A DNA stretch of 64,000 nt, from positions 2,418,001 through 2,482,000 of the forward strand of contig NW_017386025.1 of NCBI RefSeq assembly GCF_000237925.1, given 5' to 3'. A program made the translations under genes and the position numbers. The stretch comes from Schistosoma mansoni. Taxonomy: Eukaryota; Platyhelminthes; Trematoda; Strigeidida; Schistosomatidae. Under the pieces are notes generated by a model. The model was given only the letters and a program-made list of their open reading frames with translations. It ran no database searches and was not told the DNA's origin. Below are positions 1 to 12,268 of the stretch, piece after piece; the stretch's first letter is position 1; every line of letters begins with the position of its first letter.

Positions 1-800
1 CCAACTTGCGTCATTTACGGCGTAGGCGAGATATCTATCTACCAACCAAAGGATGGGTTTACTGTGCAGCACCTACTTCCGTCCTACTTTATGCCTGTGA
101 AACATGGCCGGTCAGAGTAAAGGATATCCGTAGGCTACTAGTTTTCTATCATAGGTGTCTTCGAAGCATTGCTCGCATATTCTGGGACTGCCGAATGACT
201 AATGCAGTTGTTAGGAAACGGGTATTAGGTAAGGATGGCAAATCGATTGATGAAGTAGTGAAACCTCATCAGTTGAGATGGCTGGAACACGTGTTACATA
301 TGCCCAACCACCGACTGCCCCGACGTGCAATGTTTTATGGTGTAGGAGTAGGTTGGAAGAAAGCAAGGGGCGGCCAGACCAAAACGTGACACAAATCCAT
401 GAAGTCACTGACAATTGGACTGAGCCATGTTGGTAGGTGTAGATTTCCTGGTTGGGATTCGCGAGATGATAGCAACCGATGGTTAGAGACCTTGAATGAC
501 ATGGCTCAAAATCATTTGCAATGATGCAGGTGCATCCACTGTTTGTGTTCTCCCGAATTCTAATCTTCTGAATTCTTCATGTCCTTTTCCTTTTTCTCTT
601 TTCAAATTTATTTCACTGGATTATACTCCCTGAATAACATCTTCGAACCCTAATCTTTCAAATTAATGCTTATACTCTTACTACCTCTATCCCTATGGGA
701 TTTGAATCGACAATTGTATCTCTGTGTTAATGTGGTATGGCAACTCGAACTGATGTACGTACGTACGAAGTTCTACGTTGTAACTGACGCAGTTCAGTCA
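1..800 (+). mobile_element. LINE 3' end: broken endonuclease-RT C-terminus plus 3' UTR
   Basis: An open frame from 6 to 389 reads as the C-terminal tail of a schistosome endonuclease/reverse-transcriptase LINE: the segment with CETWP, then HRCLRSIARI, then RWLEHVLHMPNHRLPRRA, then GWKKARGGQTKT. A TGA at 387-389 stands where the family has Trp; past it the frame goes on with SLSHVG-like and GW.SRD-like text and WLETLNDMAQN to about 520, so the stop is a nonsense change in a dead copy. From about 520 to 800 the sequence matches the 3' untranslated tail of other copies here (35330-35605, 42030-42210), with the shared 'tggtatggcaact' block. The element enters from before base 1. It is not a host gene. 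Confidence 0.85.
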
Positions 801-1503
801 AGGCTAGGCACTCATCACGGGACTTGGAGTTCCTGTGGTCTTGGAGGGGGGTCACGGATGTGTATTGCTAGTGAGTCCTATACCACAGAGAAATATGCAT
901 TCAATGATCCTTGGGTTTACATGGTTTCTTCAGCTAACGTCAACTGAAAAACAAAAGTTCACATATTCAAAGCATTTTTTTACATGATTATAATGTTACT
1001 TATCATAAATGAAGTGAGAAGTACTCTTCGATATTAACGTCTTTTTTCTCTGTGTTAACCGAGTAATTGGGACAGAAACACAATCAAGAGCCATGTATGT
1101 GCACAGGTTTTGATTTGTTTGTCTGCTTATAAATAATAACAAGATAATGTCTAAATTCCTTGCAGATTAAATCCAAGATCACTCATTCACTGTCACTTTT
1201 GTTTATCAATATCTTTTATTAGCAACATCTAATTTAAAGTAGAGTGACAGAATAAAAGCTATAAATCCATATAATCTTTAGTAAATATTCTGTTCAGTAC
1301 ATCTTATATAAGTCTGCTAACATCATAAAGCTCTCACCTAGTAAGTTACTTTCCAAGAAGTTACTATTTATGAAACTAATTATGAATATTATTCCAGAAT
1401 CAAATGTGCATTAGGTCGAACAACCTTTATAAACCTTTCATTTTTTTATGTTCTGTGGCATGAAATAACACAAAACTCCTTAACAAATATTCGCTACATC
1501 CAG
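801..1503. other. AT-rich non-coding stretch
   Basis: I see no coding exon, RNA gene or recognised repeat. It probably lies in an intron or 5' flank of the gene whose exons start at 1504, because that exon opens with a splice acceptor rather than a start codon. Confidence 0.4.
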
Positions 1504-2646
1504 TTATCCAACTGGTAATCCAGCAATCTTATTTCTACCTAGCGAAATTAACACCAATAATAATGAACCAGTTGGTCTACTATTTATTGTACATGATCTG
1601 TTACATCTGAATATGACAAAAGTTGGAAAAGAAGATGCCAAAATAAATCATAAACAAAAATCTGCTTCTTTTAAAGTATTAAACAATAGTACTAGTAAAA
1701 TGAAGAAATTGACCAATGCGGATGTACAGCCAACTGTTGGCCAATTAATCGGTGTATTCGATAGCAATATTCATGGGGTAGTTTATGACAAGAAAAATAA
1801 TATAAGGTAGTTGTTGTTTAACTCAAATTAATGTGATAAAGTTTAGTTACTTTCTGTCACTAATTATCTCATAAACATTAACTTATCTTATTGCGGTTGC
1901 TCCTTTTGTAGTTATTTGGACGTTTCATGTAAATTCCAGTTGCTGAAATTATTCAAAAGCTTCAAATTTCGAGCTATTCGTCTAAATTTCAATGAATGTT
2001 CTTACCAATGACCCAAACGCTTTAACAACTTCGTTCTTTGTTGCTCTAATATAGCAATTTTATTCCTAAACAGATACTGGCCAAACCATTTGTATTTGAT
2101 ATCGAGAAATGAACGTGGCTACACTTTTCCGGTTGTAGTAGCAGTAGACTGGATTTGTTTTTCAATATCATATAGCGTCTTATTCCTCTAAAATAATTTT
2201 AAACTTTCGACCTCTGTTGTGCATATATCTAAATGGTTTGACTACCTAAATGAAATACAATGTTAGGTTGAAATATCCCCATGGGACGTATTTTGATCAA
2301 TCTTGGTCTAATAATGACATATCATTAGGTGACAGCAGAAAATTCTCACAAACTAAGTAGGACATTTTGAATACACGTAACGGAACGAACCATTAGGGAA
2401 ACCAATTTCAGAAAAACAATAACTAATCGAATTGTACACCGGACTATGCAAATAGGCAGATCAATTTTAAGAAAAAGCACTACATGCAGGACAGAAACCA
2501 GCGACAATTGATATTTCTCTATAACTAAGACTGTCACTAAATGAAAAATTATTTCTGAATCTACCAATAATGAATATTACTTCACGAGACTGATCCTCAA
2601 AACCCAATGAATAACCAAGGGAGATTTTAAATATCTAACTAAATAG

Positions 2647-2685
<39 letters not shown>

Positions 2686-3659
2686 ACATAGTTCAATTGA
2701 GTTATTAGTCAGTTAGTGAACACTTAAGTTCCTGAAACAACCAATGGACTTTTATAACCTTATTGTCTGACATAAGTTTCCCTATTAGCGAAAACCATTA
2801 AAAATTCTGAAAGCAAATAGTAACAACTGAATGGATTACTGAAATAATTTTATTTAAGATATAATTTTAACTCACGCACTCAGATCAGAAGACAACTATC
2901 CATTTAATACACTTAATATTGATAGTTGTTCATTTAATATGCCATATGAATGAGATCTTTATCAACAGATAAGTACACAATTCAGACTATATAAAATTGA
3001 CAAACAGTTCAATTTACATGTTATAAATTCAGTTCATTCAAACCGAAACCGGGTTTCATTTGTGTTTTTTGAAAAAAAGCTAAAAATCTGACACATTGGC
3101 TTTGTTTATTACCATTTGAGGCAACGCAGAGATTAGAAATTATTAGCTAGTTTGTTTTAACGCATTTACCAAACACAGTATCATTAAATCAGCTTTTCAC
3201 CAACGTTTATTTATTAGTGATACTACCCAGCTGGCCAAACTGAAATTACTATCTACTTAAATGATACGTGAATGTTTTAGTCATTAGTCCACTAATTCTA
3301 TTTGCAATTGTGTAGACCATAATAACTTATGCATTAAGTTTAAGACCATGACAGTAACTAACACAAAGGAATTTATTTCTTTCAGATTACAATATAATCA
3401 TAATGAAGGTGTCTATTTCAAGCAACCATTGGATAGATACACAAGGGTATGGAAATGGTCTGGAGAAAAACATGTCCATGCACCACCTTTTCAACCACTG
3501 TTAATAAAATTAAATGATATTATAACATTGAAAATTTATCGGTTTAATAAAATCCATCTACATTTCCAAACAATGAAAATTATTTGCAAATTAGACCTCA
3601 CAAGTAAACAGTTGAAATTACAATGGATAAACACAGAGCAGTATAGGGAACCAAAATAA
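1504..3659 (+). CDS. FAM194/ERICH6-like protein, two 3' exons (partial gene)
   Basis: Exons 1504-1806 and 3386-3659 join across an intron with GT (1807) and AG (3385) in matching phase: the split codon AG|A gives Arg. The first exon opens after an AG acceptor at 1502-1503 in a frame that begins SYPTGNPAI, then reads GLLFIVHD, a Lys-rich linker and GVFDSNIHGVVYD. The second exon begins with LQYNHNEGVYF and contains RVWKWSGEKHVHAPPFQP followed by LLIKLNDIITLKI. A 'YPSG..A', 'FDS.G...Y', 'W.W', 'PPF.P...LN..I' order is what I recall of the FAM194 domain (ERICH6, C3orf20), a poorly characterised animal family often linked to sperm or cilia. The gene ends at TAA 3657-3659. There is no start codon; an upstream exon is missing, and the LINE at 1-800 may lie in an earlier intron. 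Family assignment is from motif memory; the exon structure is firmer. Confidence 0.55.
2650..2684. repeat. (TA)n microsatellite
   Basis: About 17 uninterrupted TA dinucleotides, inside the intron of the FAM194-like gene. Confidence 0.95.
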
Positions 3660-5003
3660 GTTTGAACATTTTGCCTGACCGTATCCTATAATACATGATA
3701 ACGAATTGGATGAATTAGAATATTTGATGTAGTGTATTGATCACCACTTGCTCATAACTAACACGCTGTTGTTCTTACGGAGTATGTAAATTACTTGCAT
3801 TTTTAAATAAAACCCACATTTTTGCGTGAATTCACCTTTTGAATGATATGGGATATAGTGCCATGACCCAAGTTATGACTACAGCTCATTATCATTGGTT
3901 TGAAAAGAAGCTGAGTCTGATTTTGCACTAGTATATTTCTGGAAAGTCGAACGTCTGAAGTCGCTTGGCATATTCCTCGCTTGTCAAATATTAGACTATG
4001 CACACACCAACAACTAATGCATTTTACTGCCAACAACATGTGACAGCAAAAAAAACGGGCACCACATTGAATCTACAATTATTTGACCATATTTACCTTG
4101 GTAGCGTTTCCACAAATAACCGAACTGAGTGTAACATTGTTATAAACGCAAGTGAAGTCTAAAATGAAGTGGATCAGTGGACAGCATTTCGAAACTTAAG
4201 TGACTGAAGAATGGAGATACTACTTCCAAATATGGTGCGATCGATGGATTGGAAAAGGTTAAGAAAGCATTCGACCGACCTTACCATAACATAGGGTTAC
4301 ATCACAGATACATCAATACATTTGAGTATCGTGTATAGTTAAGCTTTACAACAGCATAGAACTGAGGCAAGGAAAATCATATTCTTTAAGTAATATAGTA
4401 CTTACACCGGCAAACATTTTCAGGTCACTACTGTATACTACAGGATCCCTCTCAGCATTATTGTAGATAATGTCTTTTCGCATTGCCGGTACCGAAGGTA
4501 CCACGGTCTATAATCCTTCAAAACAGGTGTCTGAATTTGCAAAGTAATTCGATTCTACGTACTTTTTGTGGATTTGATTAGACAGTTACCGTGAAGAGTT
4601 GCATTATGCAAATTAGGTGGATGTTACGTTTTTAGTTCAACGTATATTAAATAACGCCTTGGAAAAAAAACTTGAGACTCGTTGATTGATTTAAAGCTAT
4701 TCCAAATTAACGTGTTCAGAGTGTAATATGGCGACTTCGGCTTACGCAAATTTGTCAGATCCTATGTTGTTTATTGATGGATGGGTAATCAATATTGTTT
4801 TAGTGAGTCGTATTACATTTAGGTACTATGGTGCTTAACAAAAGATAACCAATGTTTGTTGGAGATGGAAATAATGACTGTGAAACTGAATTGGATACCG
4901 ATACTCCCAATAATTCAAGCGAAATTTCCTAGAAAATAGACTGTCTCTATGGAACGAAACAGTCAACGACTAACAACGGATCCAGATAAGACTTCAAAAA
5001 CAT
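3660..5003. other. Non-coding stretch, nothing recognised
   Basis: It follows the stop codon of the FAM194-like gene. Short open frames (for example the minus strand at 3803-4039) lack motifs, splice context or family resemblance. No AATAAA-type signal stood out as decisive. Confidence 0.4.
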
Positions 5004-5620
5004 GTCACCCAAAGTCTACAACTATTGGTTACGATAGTCACGCGGACCCCAACCAAGTAGTCTGCATGTATCAACATGACTCAAACCAAAAGTTAGTGAC
5101 TTCAAGGACTGGTGCCACATTTTGGTTTGGCCGCCCCCAACTTTCTTCCAACTATTCCCAACACTAGTCAGCATTGCGCACTGTGGTAATCGGTGTTCAG
5201 ACATACGTAACACGTGGCCTAACCAAAAACAACATCAACTGATTTACCATCACTCCCTAACACCCTGCGTCTAACCTCACTATTACTTACCTGAAGATCC
5301 CAGCAGATGCGAGCAATATTTCTAAGGCATCTGTGGTCAAATACTGGCAACTTACGAATATCTCCTGCTCCTAATGGCCACGTTTCGCAGTCATAAAGTA
5401 GAACAGAGCGAACTGCTGCACAGTATACTCGTCCCTTAATTGGTAGACGGATATCTCACCTTCCCCATATGTGACGTAAGATGGCAAAAGCCAAACGAGC
5501 TTTTTGAATCCGTGCTGAGATTTCGTCAGACACCAACCCATTAGGTCTGATCAGACTGCCAATATAGGTGAAGTTGTCGACGCGTTCGACTACTTGAGTC
5601 AACTCGGAATACTGACTGAT
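5004..5620 (-). mobile_element. LINE fragment, endonuclease-RT C-terminus, antisense
   Basis: Read on the minus strand this gives the LINE C-terminal segment: DEISARIQKARLAFA, then [30 protein letters not shown], and after a frame change [13 protein letters not shown] and [10 protein letters not shown]. The DNA is almost base-for-base the same as 28466-29010 and the reverse complement of 41500-41960. All three copies share the same short deletion just before the MLRMSEHR segment, which throws the frame. Homology with the 28-kb copy begins abruptly at 5004 (catgtcaccc), so this copy lacks the 3' UTR the others keep. Confidence 0.88.
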
Positions 5621-5639
5621 CGTTTAATAGTAGCTTATG

Positions 5640-6020
5640 GTCTAGTATAGCCGTTCCAGTTTATAACACAAATATCAGCCTCCGCTACATGGATCGTATA
5701 TTTCAGATATACATGTTTTATACACAAGTAGGCCAGACCGTACCACACCATAAAATGAAAAATAACTGTACAAGATCAGGCCAAAAGTGGGTTTGAGTGT
5801 GAGGCTCTAACTAACATGTTGATTGTGGATTAGGAATAGTAAATCGCATAACAGTAGCCACTAGGTCAAATGAAAAATCGTGAAAAAAGGAATGCGAATA
5901 TATATATATATATATATACTCTAGTTACTAAATAACTATTCACTTAGAATCTATGTAATAATAGTCCATAAACCACTCCTGGAAGTTGCCATTCTTCTTC
6001 TTTGTTTGGATATGATATTT
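5640..6020. repeat. LTR-like repeat, diverged copy
   Basis: It can be aligned by eye to the repeats at 19102-19617 and 51436-51918: the blocks 'cctccgctacatgg', 'gtacaagatcaggccaaaa', 'agtaaatcgcataacagtag', 'ctagttactaaataact' and 'agtccataaaccactcctgg' occur in the same order. The edges are uncertain. An AT microsatellite has expanded inside it. Confidence 0.6.
5899..5918. repeat. (TA)n microsatellite
   Basis: Ten TA units inside the LTR-like repeat, at the place where the other copies have a short 'atatatata' run. Confidence 0.9.
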
Positions 6021-7005
6021 ATACGGGGGCTAACGATGCTACGAGTTTGCTCGCATGGAGGTAAATTGTGACTGGACCTGCAACCTAACAAATGAAAGCA
6101 CTACGCACAAAACCCCTATCTTAACAAGTAATTTGTTAATAAGTTGGGATAATCAATATGTATGCCTTTTTATCACAGTAGCAATTAACTTTTTTTATTA
6201 CTATACAATGACTAGGAAAATCTACGAAAATTGCCTGAGGAAAATAAGCATCTCATCCCACCGAAGAAAACGTTCCACAGCAATGCCTTAACAGTTATCT
6301 TAGTTCTACTGACGTGTAGACTAGTCATGATACATAAATTGATATAATAAGGGTATAGCATAACATACGATTGTGTATCTAACTAGACCTCAATCTCTAC
6401 CAAGCTGAAGGTTATCACAATTAAGTGTCGCTCACGGTACCTGGTAATTCTAGTTTGAATATTTTATGGAAAACCCATCAACTTGGAAATATAGATGAGC
6501 AATCCATTTGAATGTATAGCACTAGTTTTCGATGATAACTTTACAATCATTCATTGTAAGCGACCAGGAATACCTAGAACGGTATTTCTGAATATGATGA
6601 GGACTTTATTAGTTATAATCGATCCTCAGTTCTTTAATTAGACTACACAATCCGAAAGGGTAATAACTCTATTTAAGATGAAGAGATCTATTCCGTTTAC
6701 GGAACGCAGAAGGACCTCAAAAACAACTCGTACTAGAAAGATTAGGTTGATTAATATATATGGACAAACATAAGTTAATATATTTCCTTCAAGGAAGATT
6801 TGGTTGTGAAACAAAGATAAAAACATGCTTTATTCAAAGCATATTTGTGGGTTCACTTAAAGGAACGTTAGAGCATTTTTCATTCAGTCTTCATGCCGTA
6901 CTACAATCTTAAACCGCACTAGATAAAACATTTGTAAACGAAACGTCTCGGTTATTAAATTTTGTCGAATTAGATGGACACCTTTCTATTTAAACACATA
7001 AAAAT
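6021..7005. other. Non-coding stretch, nothing recognised
   Basis: Open frames at 6055-6291 (+) and 6638-6826 (-) are AT-rich and carry no motif I can tie to a family. No repeat shared with the rest of the window was seen. Confidence 0.35.
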
Positions 7006-7007
7006 TG

Positions 7008-7510
7008 GTACAAGGAGGTACCAAACACAGACGCGCCACACAAATCATTCGATTTGTAAGGGGGCTGGAATATTACCCGGGCGCACAAACTAAAGCAAGT
7101 GGTTTTCTTAGAAGGCCACTCTCCCAGCCTTCGAACCAGAGATCTAGTCCACAAGGCAGTGAAGCAACGTAAAGAGATGCAGTCTCATGGTAGCCGGTGA
7201 CTAACAATTGATTCATACGCTATTTGTTTTCTTAGGAACCTTGAGCCCATGTGAACCATTGCTTTGAAGTCAGTGTTTTCCAAATACCGTAGGAAGGTTC
7301 TCCGAACCCACCAACCCAGTTCAAGTGAGGGACATTCACTTTTCGTCCCCTCAATTTCGTAAACAACACCCCCGCTGTGAGAAAGATTTCTTAGCAGTTG
7401 CCGTATATGCATGACCATGTGAGTAATTCGAGGGGGAGACGGATTCCCTGCCTTCGACCGTACTATGGCATTTGGGGGCAAAAAGCGCTCGTTCCGAGGA
7501 CACGAACCCA
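7008..7510 (-). repeat. ~500-bp dispersed retroposon, copy 1
   Basis: It reads on the minus strand from 'cccccaaatgccatagtacgg' (near 7480) to 'ggtaccaaacac...cacataaa' (near 7008). The same order is found at 11740-12268, 27370-27870 and 54950-55460, with partial copies elsewhere. The sense strand has an open frame at 7185-7511 with VYEIEGTKSECPSLELGWW, which recurs in the 55-kb copy. Complete 3' ends of the family finish in an AAATAAATAAA-type tail, typical of non-LTR retroposons. Confidence 0.75.
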
Positions 7511-7891
7511 CAACCTCAAGAATAGAAGCTCAATACACAAAAGTTAGAGCCACGTTTTGTATTTTTTATCAATATTCAATACTACGATTGCCTTTTACTG
7601 AGAACTGAAGACAAACCTTTTGGCATAATAGCAAGCGTATAACCTTTAATAAATAACATGAAATCAAACGACCGAGGTCCACAATGCGCAAATTCTGATT
7701 TATTTCCCAATTAAGCACCCCCAGTGAACAAATTGAAGAATCAGGAATAGTAACACCTAAAGATGTGACAAGAGCGGTGTTGGATGGAAGAATAAAACTC
7801 GAAAATTAATGACCAGATAACCAACAATAAAAACTGAAAGTAGCTCAGCTAGGAACAAATATTAAAATGTATAAGTGGGCTCAAGTTCAGG
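7511..7891. other. 3' flank and probable 3' UTR of the eIF4A-like gene
   Basis: Non-coding. On the minus strand AATAAA occurs at 7699-7704, about 190 nt past the stop codon at 7892-7894, and would serve as a polyadenylation signal. No other feature was seen. Confidence 0.4.
7699..7704 (-). promoter_or_regulatory. Candidate poly(A) signal AATAAA
   Basis: TTTATT on the plus strand, about 190 nt downstream of the eIF4A-like stop codon. Position and hexamer fit; there is no further evidence. Confidence 0.35.
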
Positions 7892-9214
7892 TTACAGAAA
7901 ATCAACAATGTCATCAGGCATCTCAAGAATTTCTGTATTGAAATATTGCTGTAAGTCACTTAGAGCTTCTACTTCTGATTCAGTGATGAAGTTGATGGCT
8001 GTACCTTTTCTACCGAAACGACCTCCTCTCCCGATTCTGTATAAGTGAAAATTATATCATATAATAGGAACAGACCTGTGAATATATGTCTCACGATTAC
8101 TAGGTAGGTCATAGTTAACGACTAATGAGACTTGCTGTACATCGATACCACGCGCCAGAATATCAGTGGACAGCAAAATTCGTGATCTTCCACTACGGAA
8201 TTCCTCCATAACTGCATCACGTTTTTCTTGATCCATATCACTATGCTAGAGGATAGAACATTTAGTAGGTTTAATATGACAAATTACAATGCATGAAACT
8301 TGGAACTTTTTGAGCTTAAGCTCATTACAAATATGTGTGGACTTGTTTACAGAATTAACAAAAATGACGACTTGACTTAAATTCATTATTCCATATAGAT
8401 CCATTAAGGTCTCTAATTTGTAGTCTTCTTTGGATACATTAATATAAAACTGTTTGATCCCATCCAATGTCAATTCTTCTTTCTTAATCAGTATTTGAAC
8501 AGGATCATGCATTATACTCCGTGCGATGGAAAGTATTGATTTCGGCATAGTGGCAGACAGTAGCATGATCTAGTATCAAATGAAATCATACAGAAGTGTA
8601 ATTACTTGAGCCGTTTCAGGTAGAAATCTATATATTTCTTTAATTTGGGGTTCAAAACCACGATCAAGCATTTGATCAGCTTCGTCCAACACGAAAATCT
8701 TGATGTTAGCAGTTGCCAGAGTATTACGATTCATCATATCAAAAACACGGCCGGGAGTACCAACAACAACATGTTGACCCTGTTGAAGACACGCCATATC
8801 TTGCGAGGTTCTTGTCCCCCCGATACACGTATAGCATTTGACACACAGATAGGAACCAATGCGTTGAACAACCTGAAATTTCTTATTATTGATATACTAA
8901 TTACCGTTTGGATTTGTCTTGCAAGTTCTCTGGTTGGCACGAGGACAAGGGCTTGACAAGTATTTGATGAGACGTCTATCCTTTGTAAAATGCTGATGGC
9001 AAATGTTGCCGTTTTTCCTGTGCCGGACTGAGCTTGAGCGATAACATCACGACCCTCTATAGATGGTTTAATAGCTCGCTGTTGAATGGCCGATGGCTTT
9101 TCATAACCATAACCATATATACCACGAAGAAGTTCTGGTTTTAAGTCCAACTTCTCGAAGCCATCGACTACTTCATGATAATTAGTTTCGATCTCAGAAT
9201 CTTCTACAGAATTA
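7892..9214 (-). CDS. eIF4A-like DEAD-box RNA helicase (five exons; 5' start exon not found)
   Basis: ATP-dependent RNA helicase of the eIF4A type, which in other animals unwinds 5' UTRs within eIF4F. Exons on the minus strand, in order: 9214-8905, 8872-8606, 8569-8288, 8245-8076, 8036-7892. The introns are only 32, 36, 42 and 39 nt, all GT-AG and in phase. Motifs in order: Q motif [13 protein letters not shown], Walker [34 protein letters not shown], the [11 protein letters not shown] region, [11 protein letters not shown], ending [10 protein letters not shown]. About 390 residues are recovered against roughly 406 usual for eIF4A, so only a short N-terminal piece is missing. The 9214 edge is an AG acceptor, and no ATG in frame lies just upstream. 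It differs from canonical eIF4A at several places (HSDMDQ for HGDMDQ, RGFEPQI), so it may be a divergent paralogue. There are no stops inside exons. Confidence 0.9.
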
Positions 9215-11739
9215 CTGAAACATTTGCCGAAATCAATATATTAGTGAAATATAAGTACAGAAAAAAATATGAGAAGATAACTGTTGATAACCGTTTGTTT
9301 ACTTAACACAATATAAACAGTCGTACAACCCGCAGAACTATATATTTTTCAAAACTGCCAGCGATTGACGATCTTTGAAAAAATATTGAGTTTTAGATTT
9401 CGCGTGAAATGCTTGAACGTCTTTTAATTACGTTGTTTTGAATACAAATAAGTTCGTTCACTGAATTCTTCACAGAAACAAATGCACTTATAAGTGGCAA
9501 AGATAAAGATCAATAGGTACATCACAGTTTAGGTATTTCGAGTGTGACTACATTGAAGTTCAGTGTGCGTCTTGTCAGTGACAGTTAGTGGAGCAGTGGG
9601 TCAGTATTCAAGGCCTCTAAACTTCACTTAACAAGGCCAAGGTTTGAAATCCGCTCAACCTACTTCGTCTGAGTAAACTCACAGTATTACGAGCTCTCAA
9701 ACTGGTTGAAGCCAAGTACACGAATATATGTCTAGCAAATGGAAGTATGTTTAGGCTGACCCATCAACCAAATAAAGATCCATCAACCATGAAAAACATC
9801 TTTAATATCGAAAAGTAGAGTATTCTAAACTGTTTCCTGGTTTTAATTTAGAAGCCACACTAGGAAAATAATTACGAAACAACTAAGAAGGGTAGATGTC
9901 TAGTCAGAAAACTGGGTCACAGAGAATTATGAGAATATATTGAGGACAGGATTACTTAACAAGTTAAAGAAACTTGTCTCAAGAACTGTATTAACTTGTT
10001 AAAGAGCAGTAAAGTGTAGTCAAGGACGTGGATAAGTACAATAGCTGCTTGCTGATATGACAAAGTTAATATTTGTGACTCGAATCTAACGAAGAATTCG
10101 AATAGTAGGACATTTGAATCAATACAACTAAGTGATCCCGTACATGTTTGAGTACTTTGAATTATACTTCAAGAGTCGCGTGTATCTCCTGGTCACCAAA
10201 ACTGATGTTGAAGAAAGTGGGAAACTTACAGTTAAGTGGTTGAAGTAAGTAAATGAGTAAACTCTTTAACATTATATGCAATCAGCATAATAACTAACAA
10301 ACTGCCTGGCTGTCCAAACCGAAGTACTTGAAACGAGAATAGTAAAGGCCGACTTTATTTAGTGCGAAATGTGGTTGCGAAAATGTTGAAATTATTGACC
10401 GTCAGTGCCTGGACGTTACACCTAAAAACGATAAGTAGATAAGCAATAGGGAACCACATATTCGTGACGATTTCTTCACACCAGGCAGGATGAGGATATC
10501 TCAGATACTACGAATATATTAGCGCTAGCTGTAACGTCTCCAAAAGGCCCGTATTACTAAGCTGGCTGATATTTTAGAAGGGTAAACGGTTGATTTAGTG
10601 TTACTAGCCATATTGGCAATTGTCTCAAAGTACTATCTAAATTCCAAATATATTGCTTTATAATCCTGTCAGTTTGCACAGTACTAACCTTATTTAGATA
10701 AGCAACAGGAAAAAATGTCCATGAAGTCTTTAAACATTTTGGGGAAAACTACGTTATATCAAAATGGAATACTAAAGTGGACCAGGATACTGCCTATTCA
10801 ATTAACCGAAGCAAAAAGACACCTTATCATTGCACAAAGAAACAACCTGATAAACCTCATCATATTAAGAATATGAGTAAAATAGCTAAAGTGAACTCTG
10901 TTGACATATTATAACACATGTAAGAGTCCTGCGACTTAAGACAGTAGTAGACATTTTAACATGAAAGTCGGTTTTCAGTTCACAATAGACTAACCAATCT
11001 CGATGAATTATAATGACATCTTGGTGTGCAGAAAGTTCGTGCTAGGAAAATCCGAAATGAGATTGCAAGGTATGCCATAATCAGGTCATAAAGTCATATA
11101 GGATCTGATAAATAGGATCATACGCTGATAATGCGTATTTTAGTTGAAAATGAACTTTCAAGGTATCCAAATTCTTCATGCAGGCTTTTTAGGAGTTTAA
11201 ACGAGCGCTGTGATTTCAAAAAGATTTACCAAATTGAAAAATCTATTAGTAGCTAAGAGCCAAATCTTTTTACAAAAGGAAATAACATGCAATTAACGGA
11301 CCTCATAACAAACAACTAAGCGTGACAGAAGTCCAAAGCGCGCTCTTCCTGATGTGAAGACTTTTCGAAATACTATTTGACTAAACACAGTATAAAAATA
11401 CTAGTCTAAGACACATAAGATATTATGCCATCCTTCGATGAGATCACATCAATTTTATTATTTAACCGTATTAAAGTGCATGTTGTTGAAATTGTTACTA
11501 GGCTATCCAATGAATACAAATCTCAGCACCTGTGAGTATGTTTGTCTGTCAAAAATACATATTTAGTCAGATCATCTCGATCTACTGTGAAAAGGAAAAA
11601 TGCAAAGCATCTTTCTCAGGTTTCTGTAGATGTCAAGTATAACAAAACACTGACGAAACTAGAGGCTCGTGTTAGACCGAAGTATATTGAGAGATGTCAC
11701 TGATACTCAAGACATGATGACGCCTTTGTCCGTAACACC
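9215..11739. other. Long stretch without a recognised gene
   Basis: It should contain the first exon and promoter of the minus-strand eIF4A-like gene, but no convincing ATG-containing exon with a matching phase was found. Apart from a weak tRNA-like block near 9588-9690, nothing here matched a protein family or the repeats found elsewhere. Confidence 0.35.
9588..9690 (+). repeat. Possible tRNA-derived SINE head
   Basis: 'agtgggtcagtattc' (A-box-like) is followed about 45 nt later by 'aggtttgaaatcc', near the B-box consensus GGTTCGANNCC. The order and spacing resemble a Pol III promoter. It does not fold into a full tRNA cloverleaf that I can see, so this is tentative. Confidence 0.25.
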
Positions 11740-12268
11740 ATAACGTCCCCAAATGCCCTGGTACGGCCGAGGGTGGTGAGAGTCAGCTTTCTCTCTCGTA
11801 ATGCTATCAAATGGCCACGCGTATACAGCCTCTGTGAGGAAATTCCTACTCACTGCCTTCCCGGAACATTACTGTTGATTACGAAATTGAGGGGACGAAA
11901 AGCGAATGTCCAGCACTGGAACCTGGTTGATGAACACTGAGGGTCTACCTAGAGGAGTTGGAAAACCCTGATTTCGAATCAATGGTGCATACGTGTTCCA
12001 GGATCCTCAGGGAACAAATGACGTATGAACCTATTGTCAGTCACCAGCTAACATGAGACTGTATCTCCCTACGTTGCTCCACTGCCTTTTGGATTAGACC
12101 TTTAGGTCAAAGGCTCGGAGAGTGTCCTCCTAAGAAAACCACTTGCTCCGGTCTGGGCACCCGGGCGGTATCGAAGCCCACACAAAACTCAAATAACTTA
12201 AATGGCGCATTTGTGTCTCGTGCCTCCTTTTACCATTATATTTATGTGTTCAAATAAATCAATAAATG
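11740..12268 (+). repeat. ~500-bp dispersed retroposon, copy 2
   Basis: It starts with 'ccccaaatgccctggtacggccgagggtgg' shared with the other copies, carries 'gaaattgaggggacgaaaagcgaatgtcc' and 'cctaagaaaaccacttgc', and ends in an 'aaataaatcaataaatgaataa' tail. It is close to the 54950-55460 copy. Its coding-like frame is interrupted compared with the copies at 7.2 and 55 kb. Confidence 0.8.

Noticed and set aside
6055-6291. 78-residue frame with Cys and a hydrophobic middle
   Set aside because: No motif and no signal sequence; AT-rich non-coding background.
8645-8956. Plus-strand frame opposite the helicase exons
   Set aside because: Antisense shadow of the DEAD-box exons.
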